The notes under the pieces: model-generated
Seen by the model: only the letters and a program-made list of their open reading frames with translations
The model's database searches: none
What the model was told of the DNA's origin: nothing
Made by a program: the position numbers and the translations under genes
In this document: piece after piece, positions 25,087-32,824 of the stretch
How positions within the stretch are numbered: position 1 is the stretch's first letter
How the letters are laid out: each line of letters opens with the position of its first letter
NCBI GenBank assembly: GCA_963664035.2
Contig: OY760867.2
Span: 3,038,001 to 3,102,000 of the forward strand
Direction: 5' to 3'
DNA: 64,000 bases
Source of the DNA: G958296245 sp963664035
GTDB taxonomy: Bacteria > Chloroflexota > Dehalococcoidia > Lucifugimonadales > G958296245

Positions 25087-28000
25087 CGGGCCAGCAGGCC
25101 GAGATCGTAGCCCGGCGCGGCGGCGACCTGCTGGTGACCGCGGGCGCGGGCAGCGGCAAGACGCGCGTGCTCGTGGAGCGCTACGTCTCCCTCCTCGGCG
25201 AGTGCTCCATCCCGCAGATCGCCGCGGTCACCTTCACGGACGCCGCCGCCTCCGAGATGCGCGAAAGGGTCCGCAAGGAGGTGCTCTGCCGGCCTGGGCT
25301 CGCGGGCCACCGGGCCCACCTGGACGAAGCCGTAATAGGCACGATACATTCGTTGTGCAGCCGCATCCTGAGGGAGCATCCCGTGGAGGCGGCAATCGAC
25401 CCGGCCGCAAGAGTCCTCTCCGAGGACGAGGCCGAGCTGGAGACCATCGCCGCCTGCGCCGACGCGCTGGAGGAGGCAGCCGACGCCGACGACCGCCGGG
25501 CGCTGTCGCTGCGCGAGATCAGCCCCTACTCGTTGACCAATCACCTGCCCGCCATGGTGGCGCGGCGCGACGAGGTCGAAGCCGCGTACCGGGCGCTGCC
25601 CGGCGCTCCCACGGTCTGGGCCGGCGAGATAGAGGCGCGGCTGGACGCCGCCGCGGCCGCCGCCGTGGAGGAGGCCCGCCCGCGGGTCGCCGCGTTGGCG
25701 GCATGGCTGCGGGATGCCCACGCCGGGGCGGGAGATGACCCATTCGCCGCCCGGCTCGGCGACTTCCTGCACACCCTCGGCGACCCGGCGGAAGGAGACT
25801 GGCGCGACCTGCTGGCCCGGGTCGCCAACGCCAACCGGCGGATCAGCCTCGCCGGCGGAAGGGCTGCGGGATGGGCGAGCGACCTGGCAGCCGTCAAGGA
25901 CAATCTGCGCGCCTTCCGCGAAATCGCGGGACGGCTGGGCAAACTCCCCAGGTGGAACGAGCACGACGCCCTCGCCCTCGAGGCCCTCGACTCGCTCCGG
26001 GACCTCTTCGACGACGCCTGCGCCCGGTACGCGGCCCGCAAGAAGGAGCTTGCGGCCCTGGACTACCTCGACCTGGAGTTGAAGACCGAGGCCCTGCTCA
26101 GGACCCACCCGGACGTCGCCGCCTCGTACCGCTCCCGTTTCCGCCACCTCATGGTGGACGAGCTCCAGGACACCAACCCTGCCCAGGTCGCCGTCATACG
26201 CCTGCTGTCGCGGGGCGGGGACGCCGCGCTGCCGGCGCCGGAGCGGTTCTTCGTCGGCGACGTCAAGCAGGCTATCTACCGCTTCAGGGGCAGCGACGTT
26301 CGCCACTTCACCCGCCTCCAACGCGAGATGCGGACGGACGGCGGCGTCCTCTCTCTCAGCCGGTCCTTCCGCACCCACGACCCGCTCGTGGAGATGCTCA
26401 ACGCCATCTTCGGGCGGGTGTTCGGCGACTCGCGGGAAGAGTTCGACGCGCCCATGCAGGCCATGACCGGGCGCGGGCCGGACTCGCCGCCCGGCCCCCA
26501 CCTCGTGCTCATGCCGGTCTCCGACACGACGCCCAGGGGCGTCAAGACCACCGAAAGCGAGCGCCGCCGGGTGGAGGCCGACGCCCTCGCCAGGGAGGTC
26601 GCCTCCCTCCTGGAGCGGGGCGCGTCCGTGTGGGACCGCGAGACGAGATCGTACCGTGAGGCGAGGCCGTCGGACGTGGCGGTCCTGCTGCGCCGGCTGA
26701 CCAACGTCCACATCTTCGAGCAGGCCCTCGAGAGCCACGGCGTCCCATACCGCACCCCGGCCGGCGGCGGCTTCTTCACCAGGCAGGAGGTCCGCGACCT
26801 CACCAACCTGCTCGGATGGCTGGCCGAGCCCGACGACGACATAGCGCTGGTGGGCGTCCTACGCTCGCCCTTCTTCATGATCGACGACCGGTCCCTGCTT
26901 GCCCTCCGATCATCGGACCTCCCCACGCTGCACGCCCTCCGCGACCCGCCCGATGACGTCTCCGGGCAGGCCCGGCGTTTCTGCGCCCGCGCGGCGGTAG
27001 CGCTCGCCGACCTGCTGCGCGACGTGCCGTTCGCCACCCCGGACGCGCTCATGGAAAAGGCCATCTCCATGACAGGCTTCGAGGCGTCCTGGGCCGCCCT
27101 CCAGGGCGGCGACCAGGCCCTCGCCAACATACGGAAGTTCGTCGCCCTCGCCAGAACGCTCGCCAGCCACTCGCTGGACGAGTTCGTCGGCTACGTCCGT
27201 CGCAGGCGGGACGAACTGGAAGCCCGCGAGGGACAGGCCGTCCTGGACGCGTCGGAAGCCGTGCGCCTGCTCACCGTCCACGGCGCCAAGGGCCTCGAGT
27301 TCCCCATCGTCTTCGTCCCGGAGGCCCACGTCCGGTCCCGCGGGACCTACGACCCCATACGATGGCGCGCCGAGGAGGGCATCTCCCTCACCCTCGCTAG
27401 GGAGCCCGGCGCGAGCGGGAGCCGCCGGCGCCCCGGCTTCTACTCCCACCTGATGGAACGGGACAACCGCGAGGAGGCGTCGGAGCACAAGCGGCTGCTA
27501 TACGTGGCCGCGACGAGGGCCGCCGACAAGCTCTACCTCAGCGGGGACGACCCGCCGCGCAGGGACGACAGGCCCAGCGGCGACGGCTGGCTCGCATACG
27601 TCCTCGACGCCGTGGAAGAAGCCAACCTCAATGGGGTCGAAGTCCGCCCGCCCCTGCCCGTCGACCTCGACGCCATCGCCAAGCGACCCGCGCCCTCGAC
27701 CGTCGCAGTGCCCGCGCCGGAACGGGAAGTGGACGTAATGCCCCCGCTCGTCGCCCGGCCGCGGGTGATACCGCTGCGTTCGAGCACCCCCGTCACCGCC
27801 CTGCGGGAGCCGCCTACGCACACCCCGCGCCGCCACGGGGACGGCCTCGCCCTCGTTCGCGGAAGCCTCGCCCACAAGGCCGTGGAGCTCTGGTTCACCA
27901 CCGGAGTCCGCCCCTCGCTCGGCGACCTCGCCCGGACGCTCGCCCCCGACCACGGCGACCGGGAAATCGAGCGCGTCGCCGTCGACGTGGACGGGATGCT

Positions 28001-28442
28001 CGACCTGCTCGACGCCAGCCCACTGGCCGCAACCCTGCGCGACCCTGGCTCCCGCGCCTACTTCGAGCTGCCCTTCTCCTGGGACTGGAACGGAGCGCCC
28101 GTACACGGGACCATCGACCTCGCATACGAGAGCAGCGGCGCCTGGCACGTGGTCGACTTCAAGACCGACGACGCCAGCGAAGACGCCCTAGCCGAAGCGG
28201 CCGCGCCATACCTACCACAGTTGGCCCTCTACTCATCCGCCCTACAGCGCGCGGTCGGCCAGCGCCCCCAGGCAAGCCTGCTGTTCCTCAGGACGTGCCA
28301 ACTCTACACCCCGCCCCCCTCCGACCTCGACAACGCCCTCGAACAGACCCGCGCCCGCATGGACGCCGGCCTCCTCCTCCAGACGGCGCCCTCCCCATCC
28401 GACAACGACCCGGCAACCCCCGGCGCGGAACCCCCATCCTAA
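25068..28442 (+). CDS. addA: ATP-dependent helicase/nuclease subunit A
   Basis: 1124 residues from ATG 25068, inside the end of addB. The UvrD-like helicase has TAGAGSGKTRVLVERY (Walker A), LMVDELQDTNPAQ (Walker B), VKQAIYRFRGSD, LLTVHGAKGLEFPIVF and LLYVAATRAADKLYL in order. The C-terminal RecB-like nuclease shows RGSLAHKAVELWF, VHGTIDLAY and VVDFKTDD (Asp...Asp-x-Lys). Together with AddB it forms the break-resection complex. The stop codon lies in a REP (28431-28467) that has become the last three codons. Confidence 0.93.
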   Translation: MEALGLTGQQAEIVARRGGDLLVTAGAGSGKTRVLVERYVSLLGECSIPQIAAVTFTDAAASEMRERVRKEVLCRPGLAGHRAHLDEAVIGTIHSLCSRILREHPVEAAIDPAARVLSEDEAELETIAACADALEEAADADDRRALSLREISPYSLTNHLPAMVARRDEVEAAYRALPGAPTVWAGEIEARLDAAAAAAVEEARPRVAALAAWLRDAHAGAGDDPFAARLGDFLHTLGDPAEGDWRDLLARVANANRRISLAGGRAAGWASDLAAVKDNLRAFREIAGRLGKLPRWNEHDALALEALDSLRDLFDDACARYAARKKELAALDYLDLELKTEALLRTHPDVAASYRSRFRHLMVDELQDTNPAQVAVIRLLSRGGDAALPAPERFFVGDVKQAIYRFRGSDVRHFTRLQREMRTDGGVLSLSRSFRTHDPLVEMLNAIFGRVFGDSREEFDAPMQAMTGRGPDSPPGPHLVLMPVSDTTPRGVKTTESERRRVEADALAREVASLLERGASVWDRETRSYREARPSDVAVLLRRLTNVHIFEQALESHGVPYRTPAGGGFFTRQEVRDLTNLLGWLAEPDDDIALVGVLRSPFFMIDDRSLLALRSSDLPTLHALRDPPDDVSGQARRFCARAAVALADLLRDVPFATPDALMEKAISMTGFEASWAALQGGDQALANIRKFVALARTLASHSLDEFVGYVRRRRDELEAREGQAVLDASEAVRLLTVHGAKGLEFPIVFVPEAHVRSRGTYDPIRWRAEEGISLTLAREPGASGSRRRPGFYSHLMERDNREEASEHKRLLYVAATRAADKLYLSGDDPPRRDDRPSGDGWLAYVLDAVEEANLNGVEVRPPLPVDLDAIAKRPAPSTVAVPAPEREVDVMPPLVARPRVIPLRSSTPVTALREPPTHTPRRHGDGLALVRGSLAHKAVELWFTTGVRPSLGDLARTLAPDHGDREIERVAVDVDGMLDLLDASPLAATLRDPGSRAYFELPFSWDWNGAPVHGTIDLAYESSGAWHVVDFKTDDASEDALAEAAAPYLPQLALYSSALQRAVGQRPQASLLFLRTCQLYTPPPSDLDNALEQTRARMDAGLLLQTAPSPSDNDPATPGAEPPS

Positions 28443-28467
28443 CCTTCCCCCGTCGGACGGGGGAAGG
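28431..28467. repeat. REP family F, copy 1 (possible terminator)
   Basis: CCCCCATCCTAACC then an 11-bp perfect stem (CTTCCCCCGTC / GACGGGGGAAG, one-base loop) at 28444-28466. It overlaps the addA stop codon. The hairpin lacks a T-tract, so intrinsic termination is doubtful. Copies at 35191-35226 and, inverted and diverged, at 62911-62957. Confidence 0.7.
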
Positions 28468-28505
28468 GACATAATCAACAGACGTTTTGACAAGACCCCT
28501 ATGAC

Positions 28506-28518
28506 GTTATAGGTTATA
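28506..28518. promoter_or_regulatory. Direct-repeat operator candidate for higA
   Basis: GTTATA is repeated at 28506 and 28513, ending five bases before the HigA-like start. HigA proteins bind their own promoter; an AT-rich repeat right here is a plausible site but also could be a -10. Confidence 0.35.
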
Positions 28519-28522
28519 CGGC

Positions 28523-28831
28523 ATGGACACCCCCATTACACCCGGCGAGATACTGTTGGAGGAGTACCTCCGGCCGATGGGCATCTCACAGAACGCGATG
28601 GCGCGGGCGATCGGGGTCGCGCCGCGCGCCGTCAACGAGATCGTTCACGGCAGGCGGTCGATTACTCCTGCCATGTCCATCCGGTTCGGGGCCTTCTTCG
28701 GCCAGTCGGACGAGTTCTGGCATGGGCTGCAGGTCGAATGCGACTTCCGCGGGCTGGCCGGCGAGAAGGGCGGCATCACCGCCGACATCCGGCCGGCCTC
28801 GACACTGATCGAAGCGCAGCGGGCCGGATAG
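28523..28831 (+). CDS. HigA-type antitoxin/XRE regulator, solitary
   Basis: 102 residues beginning ITPGEILLEEYLRPMGISQN, the hallmark of the HigA addiction-module group. A Cro/cI-type helix-turn-helix follows (ISQNAMARAIGVAPRAVNEI), then a short helical tail with SDEFWHGLQVECD. HigB toxins normally sit just upstream, yet the 80 bases up to addA hold only a REP, so the toxin is missing. It may act as an orphan repressor. Convergent with the SDR gene 11 bases away. Confidence 0.8.
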   Translation: MDTPITPGEILLEEYLRPMGISQNAMARAIGVAPRAVNEIVHGRRSITPAMSIRFGAFFGQSDEFWHGLQVECDFRGLAGEKGGITADIRPASTLIEAQRAG

Positions 28832-28842
28832 GCCGCCCGGGA

Positions 28843-29598
28843 TCAGCCCCGGCCCAGGTAGGGCTGCTCCACCGGGAGTACTATGGACTCCCAGACGTTG
28901 ACGTGGGGCGGCATCGCCGCCATGGCCAGCGCGGCCGCCGCCAGCTCGTCCGGCGTCATCATCGGCTCCTGGTGCATGTCGGCGCTGCTCGCCGCGCGCC
29001 ACTCGACGCTCACGTTGCCCGGATGCAGGCACCCGGCGGACACGCCGTACTCGCGGCCCTCCAGCGCCGTGCTCTTCGTCAGACCCACCAGCCCGAACTT
29101 CGTCGCCGTATAGGGCGCGGAGCCCATGCGCGGCATCTGCGCGGATATGCTGCCTATGTTGATGATCCGCCCGCCGCCCTGGCGCTTCATGATCTTCATC
29201 GCCTCGCGGGAGCAGAGGAAGACCGCCGTCAGGTTGATGTCCACCACGTCCTGCCAGTCCTCCAGCGCGATCTCGTCTATGGGGCCGCCCTTGAATATCC
29301 CCGAATTGTTGACGAGCAGGTCGAGGCGTCCGAACCTGTCCATCGCCTGCCCGAACAGCTCCAGCACCTGCGCCTCGTCCGTCAGGTCCGCTTGCGCGAC
29401 CAGCACCTGCGCCCCCAGGCCCCGGAACTCCTCGGCGGCCTCCTCCAGGTTGTCGACGTTCCGGGACGCGATGGTCAGGTCGGCGCCCTCCCGGGCGAAC
29501 GCCCTGGCGATCCCCTTGCCTATCCCCGTGCCGCCTCCCGTCACTATGGCTGTCTTCCCGTCGAGTTGTCCCACGTCTACCCCCTTGAAGGCCGACAC
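28843..29598 (-). CDS. SDR-family oxidoreductase
   Basis: A 251-residue classical short-chain dehydrogenase. TGGGTGIGKGIAR is the TGxxxGxG cofactor motif, ASRN after beta-2 favours NADP(H), LVNNSGIF stands for NNAG, and Ser/Tyr/Lys are in IGSISAQ and YTATKFG. VNLTAVFLCSREAM and the C-terminal PGNVSVEW are family-typical. Many members reduce carbonyls or epimerise sugars; nothing here shows the substrate. GTG eight codons inside is an alternative start. Confidence 0.9.
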   Translation of the reverse strand: MSAFKGVDVGQLDGKTAIVTGGGTGIGKGIARAFAREGADLTIASRNVDNLEEAAEEFRGLGAQVLVAQADLTDEAQVLELFGQAMDRFGRLDLLVNNSGIFKGGPIDEIALEDWQDVVDINLTAVFLCSREAMKIMKRQGGGRIINIGSISAQMPRMGSAPYTATKFGLVGLTKSTALEGREYGVSAGCLHPGNVSVEWRAASSADMHQEPMMTPDELAAAALAMAAMPPHVNVWESIVLPVEQPYLGRG

Positions 29599-30009
29599 CT
29601 ACCCATGCTTGGCCCGCCGCCAGTTAAACAGCCCCCGATTCCCAAAGTCAACCCTCATCACGTGGCCCACCTATGGCGGTGACGTTGAGAGGATAGGGGA
29701 TTCTACCTGTTTTTCCTTGAAAGTGTCTCATTTTGTCTCTTTTTGCCTCATTCAGCTATGGACCGTGAGACAGGGGGAGACACGAAATAGGCAAAATGAG
29801 ACACGAAATAGACAGAATGAGACAGCAATGAGACAGAATGAGACACGCGGTCGCCGCCGTGTCCGGGCCGCATGTCGGGATTGGGAGGGCGGGTTTGAGT
29901 ATGTGCGCGGTGGTGCATGAGGGGAGTATAGCACTTGCGTTCTGCGGATAGCAAGGACCGGAGCGCGCCGCAGTTGGGCTGACAGGGTATCATGTGTGGA
30001 CGCCGTACA
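29599..30009. other. Intergenic region with repeat elements
   Basis: No gene is supported. It holds the phased element E3 (29691-29848) and a short low-complexity stretch around 29880-29930. Reading frames across it encode only reiterated VSxCL/QNET-like words, which are a by-product of the phased pentamers. Confidence 0.6.
29691..29848 (-). repeat. Phased-pentamer element E3 (GTCTC/GAGAC type)
   Basis: Reads leftwards. Eight units start at 29840, 29830, 29819, 29809, 29798, 29788, 29777 and 29767: GAGAC except TAGAC at 29809 and TAGGC at 29788. Spacings alternate 10, 11, 10, 11, 10, 11, 10. Core CAGCTATG at 29753-29760 is the complement of CATAGCTG. Three inverted units then follow at 29745 (GCCTC), 29735 (GTCTC) and 29725 (GTCTC), and GGATAGGGGA at 29691 complements the TCCCCTATCC of E1. 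The gap from the eighth unit to the core equals that in E1 and E2. Confidence 0.8.
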
Positions 30010-30017
30010 AGGCGGCC

Positions 30018-30191
30018 GTAACTGTCCAGAGTTGGTGCGTTCCTCGTCCAGGGCGCCCACAAGGGACGCCCCTACGATACAGTTGGTGCGTTTCCTCGTC
30101 CAGGGTGCCCACAAGGGACGCCCCTACGATACAGCTTCCATCCCGTAGGGTGCAGCCCTTGTGGCTGCCCTCCCGTACTCTGAACAGTTAC
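30018..30191 (+). mobile_element. MITE C, copy 1 (174 bp, internal duplication)
   Basis: Ends GTAACTGTCCAGAGT and ACTCTGAACAGTTAC are inverted repeats. The flanks carry a perfect 8-bp duplication AGGCGGCC (30010-30017 and 30192-30199). Inside is a ~51-bp tandem duplication (units from 30032 and 30083) of the GCGTTCCTCGTCCAGG part, explaining why it is 50 bp longer than the other copies. The right target repeat runs into the ribosome site of the VOC-like gene. Confidence 0.9.
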
Positions 30192-30213
30192 AGGCGGCCA
30201 CGGGAGGTTGACG

Positions 30214-30678
30214 ATGGCGGTTACCCCCAACAACAAGATCAGCACGTTCCTATGGTTCGAGAACAGGGCCGAGGAGGCCGCGAACTTCTACGTGTCCATC
30301 TTCGGGAACTCGAAGATACTGAGCGTCTCCAGGGTGCCGGCCGGCCCGGCGGCGGGCGGCGCCGTCGTGGAGTTCGAGCTGGAGGGGCGGAAGTTCTCGG
30401 CCATCGACGGCGGGCCGATGTTCGAGTTCACGCCCGCGGTCTCGTTCGTCGTGTCGTGCGACTCGCAGGAAGAGATCGACTACTACTGGGACAGGCTGTC
30501 CGAAGGCGGGGAGCTCGGCTGGTGCGGCTGGCTCAACGACAGGTTCGGGGTGTCCTGGCAGGTGACGCCGGAGGCGCTGCCCGAGCTGATGGCGGGAGCG
30601 CCCGAACGGGTGATGGAGGCGATGCTGACGATGAAGAAGATCGACATCGCCCGGCTGCGCGAGGCGTCCGCGGCGTAA
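30214..30678 (+). CDS. VOC-superfamily protein, PhnB/YxeA-like
   Basis: 154 residues from ATG 30214 with GGGAGG at 30202-30207. NNKISTFLWFENRAEEAANF and YVSIFGNSKI are the opening of the PhnB-like '3-demethylubiquinone methyltransferase' domain, a glyoxalase-like fold. LNDRFGVSWQVTPEALPELM is the other family signature. Despite the Pfam name these are not methyltransferases; function unclear. MITE C copy 1 stands 22 bases upstream, so its promoter was probably changed by the insertion. Confidence 0.88.
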   Translation: MAVTPNNKISTFLWFENRAEEAANFYVSIFGNSKILSVSRVPAGPAAGGAVVEFELEGRKFSAIDGGPMFEFTPAVSFVVSCDSQEEIDYYWDRLSEGGELGWCGWLNDRFGVSWQVTPEALPELMAGAPERVMEAMLTMKKIDIARLREASAA

Positions 30679-30735
30679 CGAGGGCATATCCGCCGCGCCT
30701 CGTCCAGGCGGACCCGGACGTGCGCGCCTGTCCAG

Positions 30736-31299
30736 TCAGCTACTGCCGGCCGCCTTGCGCGGGCGGAGGGCCTCTTCGTCCATGCCGTCGGGGAATATGA
30801 TGCTCGGGTCCGAGATGCGCTGGAACTTGCCGCCCCACTCCATCCAGACATAGCCGTCACGCGCGAAGGCGCGTTTACGGGCTATGATGGACGCCCGCTT
30901 CATGGCGTTGAGAGCGCCGCGGGCGTGCTCGTCCGTCGGCTCTATCGGGTCACTCCCGTAGGGCCACGACTCCTCCTGGACACGCGAGTGGCCGTCATTC
31001 ACGTGTAGCGCCTCCTCGCCAGGAGCGCCGGCCCTGTCTCCGCCGTTCACGCGGCGCGGGCGAAGGGCGTCCTCGTCCATGCCGTCAGGAAAGATGATGT
31101 CGGGGTCCGAGACGCGCTGGAACTTGCCGTCCCATTCCATCCAAACATAGCCGTCACGCGCCAGGGCGCGCTTGCGGGCTATGATGGCCGCCCTCGTCAT
31201 GGCGGCTAGAGCGCTGCGGGCGTGCTCATCCGTCGGCTCTATCGGGTCACCCTCGTAGGGCCACCAATCCCCGTCGGAGCGCGAATGGTCGTCATTCAC
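30736..31299 (-). CDS. Zeta-toxin partner protein, internally duplicated
   Basis: 187 residues from GTG 31299, which shares GTGA with the zeta-toxin stop and has GAGGAGG seven bases upstream. The protein is two ~93-residue repeats: each has PIEPTDEHAR, a helix (AAIIARKRALARDGYVWMEW) and IIFPDGMDE(D/E)ALRPR. The second repeat begins with residues that copy the end of the zeta gene plus its GTG start and GAGGAGG, so the duplication unit included the ribosome site; the second copy might be translated alone. Possible antitoxin; no classical epsilon fold is recognisable. Confidence 0.65.
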   Translation of the reverse strand: MNDDHSRSDGDWWPYEGDPIEPTDEHARSALAAMTRAAIIARKRALARDGYVWMEWDGKFQRVSDPDIIFPDGMDEDALRPRRVNGGDRAGAPGEEALHVNDGHSRVQEESWPYGSDPIEPTDEHARGALNAMKRASIIARKRAFARDGYVWMEWGGKFQRISDPSIIFPDGMDEEALRPRKAAGSS

Positions 31300-31856
31300 G
31301 TGTTGTACCTCCTCGCCAGGAGCACCGGCCTGTCCCCTCGATTGTCGAACAGTTGCCACTCGTCGACGATGTCCCTATAGATTTCCCGGAAGTTGCGCCG
31401 CCCGGCGTGAAACCGCCTCCGAATCGTCTCGGTCGGGATGTTGTGCCCGCCTCCCCTCACGCGTTCCGCAACCCTCCTGATGGCGTCGTCAGGCGAGGGT
31501 AGCATGAGGTAGTATAGCACGACCTCGTAGCCCATCCTGCGCCAGGTGGGAATCTTGCGGGCGTAGGCGCGGCCGCTGAGGGTGGTCTCGAAGGCGAAGC
31601 TGTCTCCCCTGCCGACGTGCTCGTCTATGAGCTCGAGCATGAGCCTACCGGCGCGGACGGCCTCCTCCTCCGGCTGGAACGGATTCATCCCGGCGGCGAT
31701 CAGGTCGGCGTTGACGAAGGTGGGACACGTGGCGTCGTGGAGCAGGAACTCCCTCGCGAACGTCGTCTTCCCCGCGCCGTTCGGCCCGGCGATTATCAGG
31801 ATTCTGCGCCTCTGAGCAGCGCTGTCTGAGGTTGGGGGTAAGTCTGCCGTGGTCAT
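31296..31856 (-). CDS. Zeta-toxin family kinase
   Basis: 186 residues from ATG 31856. Walker A IIAGPNGAGKTTFAREFL holds Lys30; FVNADLIAAGMNPF and SFAFETTLSGRAYARKIP are the NAD and FETT signatures of the zeta toxin/UDP-GlcNAc kinase group; RRRFHAGRRNFREIY contains the second Arg cluster. In known members the enzyme phosphorylates UDP-N-acetylglucosamine, poisoning peptidoglycan synthesis. The duplicated partner gene follows with a 4-base overlap. Many chromosomal zeta-like proteins are not toxic, so toxicity is inference. Confidence 0.82.
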   Translation of the reverse strand: MTTADLPPTSDSAAQRRRILIIAGPNGAGKTTFAREFLLHDATCPTFVNADLIAAGMNPFQPEEEAVRAGRLMLELIDEHVGRGDSFAFETTLSGRAYARKIPTWRRMGYEVVLYYLMLPSPDDAIRRVAERVRGGGHNIPTETIRRRFHAGRRNFREIYRDIVDEWQLFDNRGDRPVLLARRYNT

Positions 31857-32191
31857 CGCTTGCCGTGGAATGATACCAGACACCCTTGGCGCAGCAGGGG
31901 GCTTGGGTTCTGCTGTAAGCGAGGGCGATGGACACAACTGGCCGCGTCCAGCCGAAGTCCACGCTCTGGAACTTCCGGGTACGCGAACAACGGCATGCAC
32001 GCTATAGCGATGGAGATGCCCGGACGGATTAAATGGGGCTGGCCGGTGGCTGGGGTGCTATCCCAGAATTAGCCGGCGCGGCGTCTCGAATCGGACCGGG
32101 CCCGTGTCACCCTCTGAGTAGATGCACTGGAACCAGTCCGTGAACTGCTCTACTCATGAGGCGTGCTTACAGTTGATGCTTCGTAGCGTGG
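31857..32191. other. Intergenic region, inverted repeat only
   Basis: No gene seen. TGAGTAGA at 32115-32122 and TCTACTCA at 32149-32156 form an 8-bp stem with a 26-base loop that itself contains CTGG/CCAG. It stands 36 bases after the stop of the leftward DUF3226-like gene and might end its transcript, though no T-tract follows. Confidence 0.35.
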
Positions 32192-32824
32192 TCAAATGAG
32201 GGCGAGATGGCGTACGAACTCCTGCAAAGGACCGAACACGGGATGGTCAAAGGGCCAGTAGCCTTTGAGCGCTCCTTCGCCCGCGCGTGTGTAAGGATCC
32301 TCCTGGGCTGCCAAGTAGGCGTGAACCAAAGTCTTGGCGCAGTTCGTCGACTCCAGTGCTGTCGATTCCTGGAGGCAGTTCAAGTAGGATGTGGAACATT
32401 GGGCGGCCGCGGTATCCTTCACGGACGCCCAGCAAAGGTTCTCGACAGAGCCTCGAGACTCTCCATCCGGCAAAATGAAGATGCCCACAGAAGGAGGGCC
32501 GGGCACAAAGGCGCCCTGGGAGTTGGGCGCGGGCAGATCCACGGACCGCAAGGCGCCCATGACGGACTGCAAAGCGCTCTTGGGGGCTTCGTAGGCGTCG
32601 CGCATGACGCCGATTGCGGACAGTTGGAGACCCTTGGACCTAGCCTGTGACAACAGCGCGTCAAGTCTTGTTCGAAACTGGTACTTACCCCCTACCCTGA
32701 CAACTTGGACACCTCCGATGTTCCATCGGCACAGCATCGCGGTCGTCAGGTTGACCTCATCCGTACCCTCCACCAGCAAGAGACGATCGGAGGTCAGCGC
32801 CTGGTTTACGTTCGGGGTTGTCAC
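32192..32824 (-). CDS. DUF3226/TOPRIM-like protein, partner of AAA ATPase
   Basis: 210 residues. LLLVEGTDEVN carries the Glu of a TOPRIM strand-1 motif, GVMRDAYEAPKSALQSVMGA replaces the DxD loop with a single Asp, and VGIFILPDGESRGSVENL is a family block of DUF3226. The ATPase stop and this start overlap (ATGA), so they are one transcript. OLD-family and PARIS-type (AriA/AriB) systems pair an ABC ATPase with a TOPRIM nuclease; this would be the nuclease half. RxD instead of DxD makes nuclease activity uncertain. Confidence 0.7.
   Translation of the reverse strand: MTTPNVNQALTSDRLLLVEGTDEVNLTTAMLCRWNIGGVQVVRVGGKYQFRTRLDALLSQARSKGLQLSAIGVMRDAYEAPKSALQSVMGALRSVDLPAPNSQGAFVPGPPSVGIFILPDGESRGSVENLCWASVKDTAAAQCSTSYLNCLQESTALESTNCAKTLVHAYLAAQEDPYTRAGEGALKGYWPFDHPVFGPLQEFVRHLALI

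Noticed and set aside
28444..28466. Intrinsic terminator of addA
   Set aside because: No T-tract and identical hairpin occurs between divergent genes at 35204, so it is called a REP.
29691..29848. Short repeats as CRISPR or coding heptads
   Set aside because: Repeat words are only five bases with degenerate spacers at helical pitch; frames across it contain stops and differ between homologous copies.
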